The position numbers and the translations under genes are program-made. Under the pieces are notes generated by a model. The model was not told the origin of the DNA, searched no databases, and saw only the letters and a program-made list of their open reading frames with translations. Below are positions 14,344 to 16,279 of a stretch of 16,279 nucleotides of DNA, piece by piece. Location of the stretch: contig FR879621.1 of the NCBI GenBank assembly GCA_000434475.1, forward strand, positions 1 to 16,279, written 5' to 3'. Every line of letters begins with the position of its first letter. Position 1 is the stretch's first letter. The DNA is from Dialister sp. CAG:486 (GTDB taxonomy: Bacteria; Bacillota; Negativicutes; Veillonellales; Dialisteraceae).

Positions 14344-14982
14344 TTATTTTTTCTCCAACATTGCTACCACTCTGGAAATCGCCAGCGTCATGATGAGGTA
14401 CAGGACAGCGACGGTGGACCATATCTCAAAGGAGCCATAGGTCTGCGCGATGATGAGCTGTCCGCGGCGGGTCAGCTCTTCGAAGCCGATGACGGAAACC
14501 AGCGAGGAATCCTTCAGCATTGCGATGAATTCATTGCCGAGCGGCGGCAGGATATTTCGCACAGCCTGCGGCAGGATGATATAGTACATGGTCTGCCACC
14601 AGGAAAGGCCGAGCGAACGACCCGCTTCCATCTGCCCCACATCGATTGCCTGGATGCCGGCGCGGAAAATCTCAGATACATACGCGCCGCTATTGATCCC
14701 GCAGGCAGCGACGGCCGCCACGAATGGCTCCACGCGATGCCCCGTCACGATCGGGAGAGCGAAATAGATCAGGAAGATCTGTACCAGAAGCGGCGTACCA
14801 CGGATACAGTCTGCATAGATCGCAGCCAGGATGCGCAGCACCTTCACCTTGCAGATACGCGCGATACCGACGAAAAGGCCGATGCAGAAGCCGATGAAAA
14901 CACTGACCGCCGTGATCTCGATAGTGACGCCCGCGCCCAAGAGAAGGATAGGCAGTGCTTTTTCGATAAGTTCAAAATCCAT
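14344..14982 (-). CDS. Polar amino-acid ABC transporter, permease
   Basis: This 212-residue membrane protein is the channel partner of the ATPase. It has about five hydrophobic segments (for example LLLGAGVTIEITAVSVFIGF, LVQIFLIYFALPIV and VAVLYLIMTLAISRVVAMLE). The permease coupling loop is EAGRSLGLS (119-127) followed by TMYYIILPQAVRNILPPLGN, as in the HisM/GlnP family. AAGGAG (14991-14996), 8 nt before ATG, supports the start. The operon has its own promoter upstream, and no periplasmic binding protein gene is next to it; that component must be encoded elsewhere. Confidence 0.92.
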   Translation of the reverse strand: MDFELIEKALPILLLGAGVTIEITAVSVFIGFCIGLFVGIARICKVKVLRILAAIYADCIRGTPLLVQIFLIYFALPIVTGHRVEPFVAAVAACGINSGAYVSEIFRAGIQAIDVGQMEAGRSLGLSWWQTMYYIILPQAVRNILPPLGNEFIAMLKDSSLVSVIGFEELTRRGQLIIAQTYGSFEIWSTVAVLYLIMTLAISRVVAMLEKK

Positions 14983-15036
14983 ATTTCATTCTCCTTACTA
15001 TATATACATGCGTCATGCATGCTTCGATTTCATTTT

Positions 15037-15066
15037 ATTGTACAATTTTACGGAGAGAATAGTCAA
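15037..15066 (-). promoter_or_regulatory. Probable promoter of the ABC transporter operon
   Basis: On the minus strand, TTGACT (15066-15061) and TACAAT (15042-15037) are separated by 18 nt, and each box matches the consensus at five of six positions. The start codon is about 55 nt downstream of the -10 box. A short palindromic stretch (GCATGCATGACGCATG) lies in the leader near 15008-15023. Confidence 0.55.
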
Positions 15067-15301
15067 TAGGAAGCCGGATTTTATTGTATAAAAATACAAA
15101 AACTGGAAGCAGGAAAGCGGGCATCCGCGCGCTGTAACCGCTAGCCCCTTCCCTTGGAGGGCAGGCGAGCGAAGCGAGATGGGGTTGGCTTCACGTATGT
15201 CGGAAAGGCGGGAAAGGGATACGATGGAGACATATCAGATGTCTGATGTCATTCCGCCTTCCCTGTTTACCAACCTTCGCCCCTCAAGCCATGCACGCAG
15301 C
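15067..15301. repeat. Intergenic repeats between the ABC operon and ndk
   Basis: There is no gene here. A member of the hairpin-plus-GGCGAGC family lies at 15144-15190 (AGCCCCTTCCCTTGGAGGGC, then AGGCGAGCGAAGCGAGATGG), close to 13443-13493 but with an imperfect hairpin. ATCAGATGTCTGAT at 15234-15247 matches the short repeat at 12891-12919. Confidence 0.6.
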
Positions 15302-15331
15302 AAAAAAGACGCCGCGATTTCTCGCAGCGCC
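15302..15331 (-). terminator. Rho-independent terminator of ndk
   Basis: GGCGCTGCGA and TCGCGGCGTC pair with two G-U pairs around a GAAA loop, followed by six T residues on the minus strand. It starts 13 bp after the ndk stop codon. Confidence 0.85.
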
Positions 15332-15344
15332 TTCCTATGCTGAA

Positions 15345-15764
15345 TTATTTGGACAGTTCTGGGAACCAGAGACCGATCTCTCTCTCTGCGGTTTCTACTG
15401 CATCGGAAGCATGGACAACATTTTCATCGATGGAAGTAGCGAAGTCGCCGCGGATGGAGCCAGGAACAGCTTCGAGCGGGTTGGTAGCGCCGTTGATCTG
15501 ACGAACAGCTGCGACAGCGTTTTCACCTTCGATGACCATAGCCAGTACCGGACCGGAAGTGATGAAGTCGATGAGAGCTTTGAAGAAGCCTTTGCCTTTG
15601 TGTTCAGCATAGTGTTCTTCAGCGAGTTCTACCGGGACCTGAATCATTTTGATCGCATGAATGGACAGACCTTTTCTTTCGAAGCGGGAGATCACTTCGC
15701 CGCAGATGTGTTTCTTCACGCCGTCCGGCTTTACGAGTACGAGAGTTTTTTCAATGTTAGCCAT
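15345..15764 (-). CDS. ndk: Nucleoside diphosphate kinase
   Basis: Ndk transfers the gamma phosphate from ATP to nucleoside diphosphates through a phospho-histidine in the cytosol. The 139 residues match the usual bacterial length. The start is at 15764 (MANIEKTLVLVKPDGV), not at the Met 14 codons upstream, because AAGGAGG lies 5 nt before it and the N-terminal strand begins there. Key residues are visible: Lys12 in VKPDGV, Arg105 in GSIRGDF, Asn115 and the catalytic His118 in NVVHASDAVETAEREI. It follows htpX by 10 bp, and its Shine-Dalgarno overlaps the htpX stop codon, so the two are co-transcribed. Confidence 0.96.
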   Translation of the reverse strand: MANIEKTLVLVKPDGVKKHICGEVISRFERKGLSIHAIKMIQVPVELAEEHYAEHKGKGFFKALIDFITSGPVLAMVIEGENAVAAVRQINGATNPLEAVPGSIRGDFATSIDENVVHASDAVETAEREIGLWFPELSK

Positions 15765-15774
15765 AATAGCCTCC

Positions 15775-16279
15775 TTAAAAAGAATGCATTTCTGCTGCGA
15801 TTTCACGCAGCTTTTTTACACGCTCCTCCGTGGAAGGATGCGTAGAAAACAGATTGGCCACGCCGCCGACTCCGGCAAGCGGATTGATGATGAAAAGGCC
15901 GCTGGTCGCCGGCTTTGCATCGGGGATGACACGATGATGGGCATAGTCATCGAGCTTCAAGAGTGCGCTGGCAAGAGCCAGAGGCTTCCCGCAGATCCTT
16001 GCACCTGAAGCATCCGCCATGTATTCGCGGGAACGCGACAGGGCGAACTGGATGAGAGAAGCTGCAAGCGGCGCGATGACGATGGTCACGATGAGGGCGA
16101 TCGGATTCGACCGGTTGCCGTCTTCATCTCTGGCCGTACCAAAGATCGCTGCCCACTGCGCTATATTTGCGATGTAGGAGATCGCGGTCGCTATCGACGC
16201 CGACAGGGTCATGATGAGCGTATCACGATGTTTGACATGGGATAATTCGTGGCTGATGACCCCGGCTAGCTCATCGCGG
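15775..16279 (-). CDS. htpX: Membrane zinc metalloprotease HtpX, partial
   Basis: HtpX is an M48-family protease in the cytoplasmic membrane that degrades misfolded membrane proteins. The visible 167 residues are the C-terminal part; the N-terminal membrane helices lie outside the window. The zinc site is present: HELSH in GVISHELSHVKHRDTLI and the third ligand Glu in SREYMADASGA. Hydrophobic stretches flank the site (TLSASIATAISYIANIAQWA and ALIVTIVIAPLAASLIQFAL). The end FSTHPSTEERVKKLREIA is typical of the family. Its stop lies 10 bp before ndk. Confidence 0.95.
   Translation of the reverse strand, partial: RDELAGVISHELSHVKHRDTLIMTLSASIATAISYIANIAQWAAIFGTARDEDGNRSNPIALIVTIVIAPLAASLIQFALSRSREYMADASGARICGKPLALASALLKLDDYAHHRVIPDAKPATSGLFIINPLAGVGGVANLFSTHPSTEERVKKLREIAAEMHSF

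Noticed and set aside
13498..15069. A 523-codon plus-strand open frame
   Set aside because: It is antisense to the ABC ATPase and permease genes, which carry all family motifs.

Overview
The window most likely comes from a member of the Negativicutes (Veillonellaceae, Dialister-like; genus is an inference). It combines an outer-membrane TonB-dependent receptor, which needs a diderm envelope, with Firmicutes-type traits: strong AAGGAGG Shine-Dalgarno sites, a gatCAB amidotransferase operon, and the small DUF2922/DUF1659 gene pair. GC content is uneven. The housekeeping genes on the right are GC-richer, while the stretches around 2.3-3.8 kb and 5.75-7.1 kb are visibly AT-rich.

Left part (1-3.8 kb, minus strand): a TonB-dependent receptor with a MITE-like element just upstream, then a secreted DUF3298-type protein behind its own terminator, then a 35-codon relic of a type I restriction methylase gene (hsdM) that keeps a perfect ribosome binding site. 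From 3.76 to 4.93 kb there is no intact gene, only dispersed repeats and unassigned sequence.

Middle part (4.9-7.4 kb, plus strand): a DUF2922 gene, a DUF1659 gene, an AT-rich segment with one secreted protein of unknown function behind a recognisable promoter, and a second DUF1659 copy. The two DUF1659 copies with their 3' flanks form a direct repeat around the secreted-protein gene, and their last 183 bp are identical. A cluster of REP-like repeats and strong GC-rich hairpins follows (7.4-7.9 kb).

Right part (7.9-16.28 kb, all minus strand): a secreted protein with an EF-hand-like loop; a decayed coding segment interrupted by a 199-bp MITE-like element with 18-bp perfect terminal inverted repeats; the operon gatC-gatA-gatB plus a coupled small membrane protein, with promoter and terminator visible; about 0.7 kb of 218-bp tandem repeats; a polar amino-acid ABC permease/ATPase pair with promoter and terminator; and htpX (cut by the window edge) followed by ndk with a terminator. 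GatCAB makes Gln-tRNA and/or Asn-tRNA by transamidation, the ABC pair is the membrane part of an amino-acid importer whose binding protein is not here, and HtpX/Ndk are membrane proteolysis and nucleotide housekeeping.

No complete transposase, integrase, CRISPR array, tRNA or rRNA was found. The points most worth following are the duplicated DUF1659 block around the secreted gene, the hsdM relic, the two MITE-like elements, and the inverted repeats that bracket the gatCAB segment.
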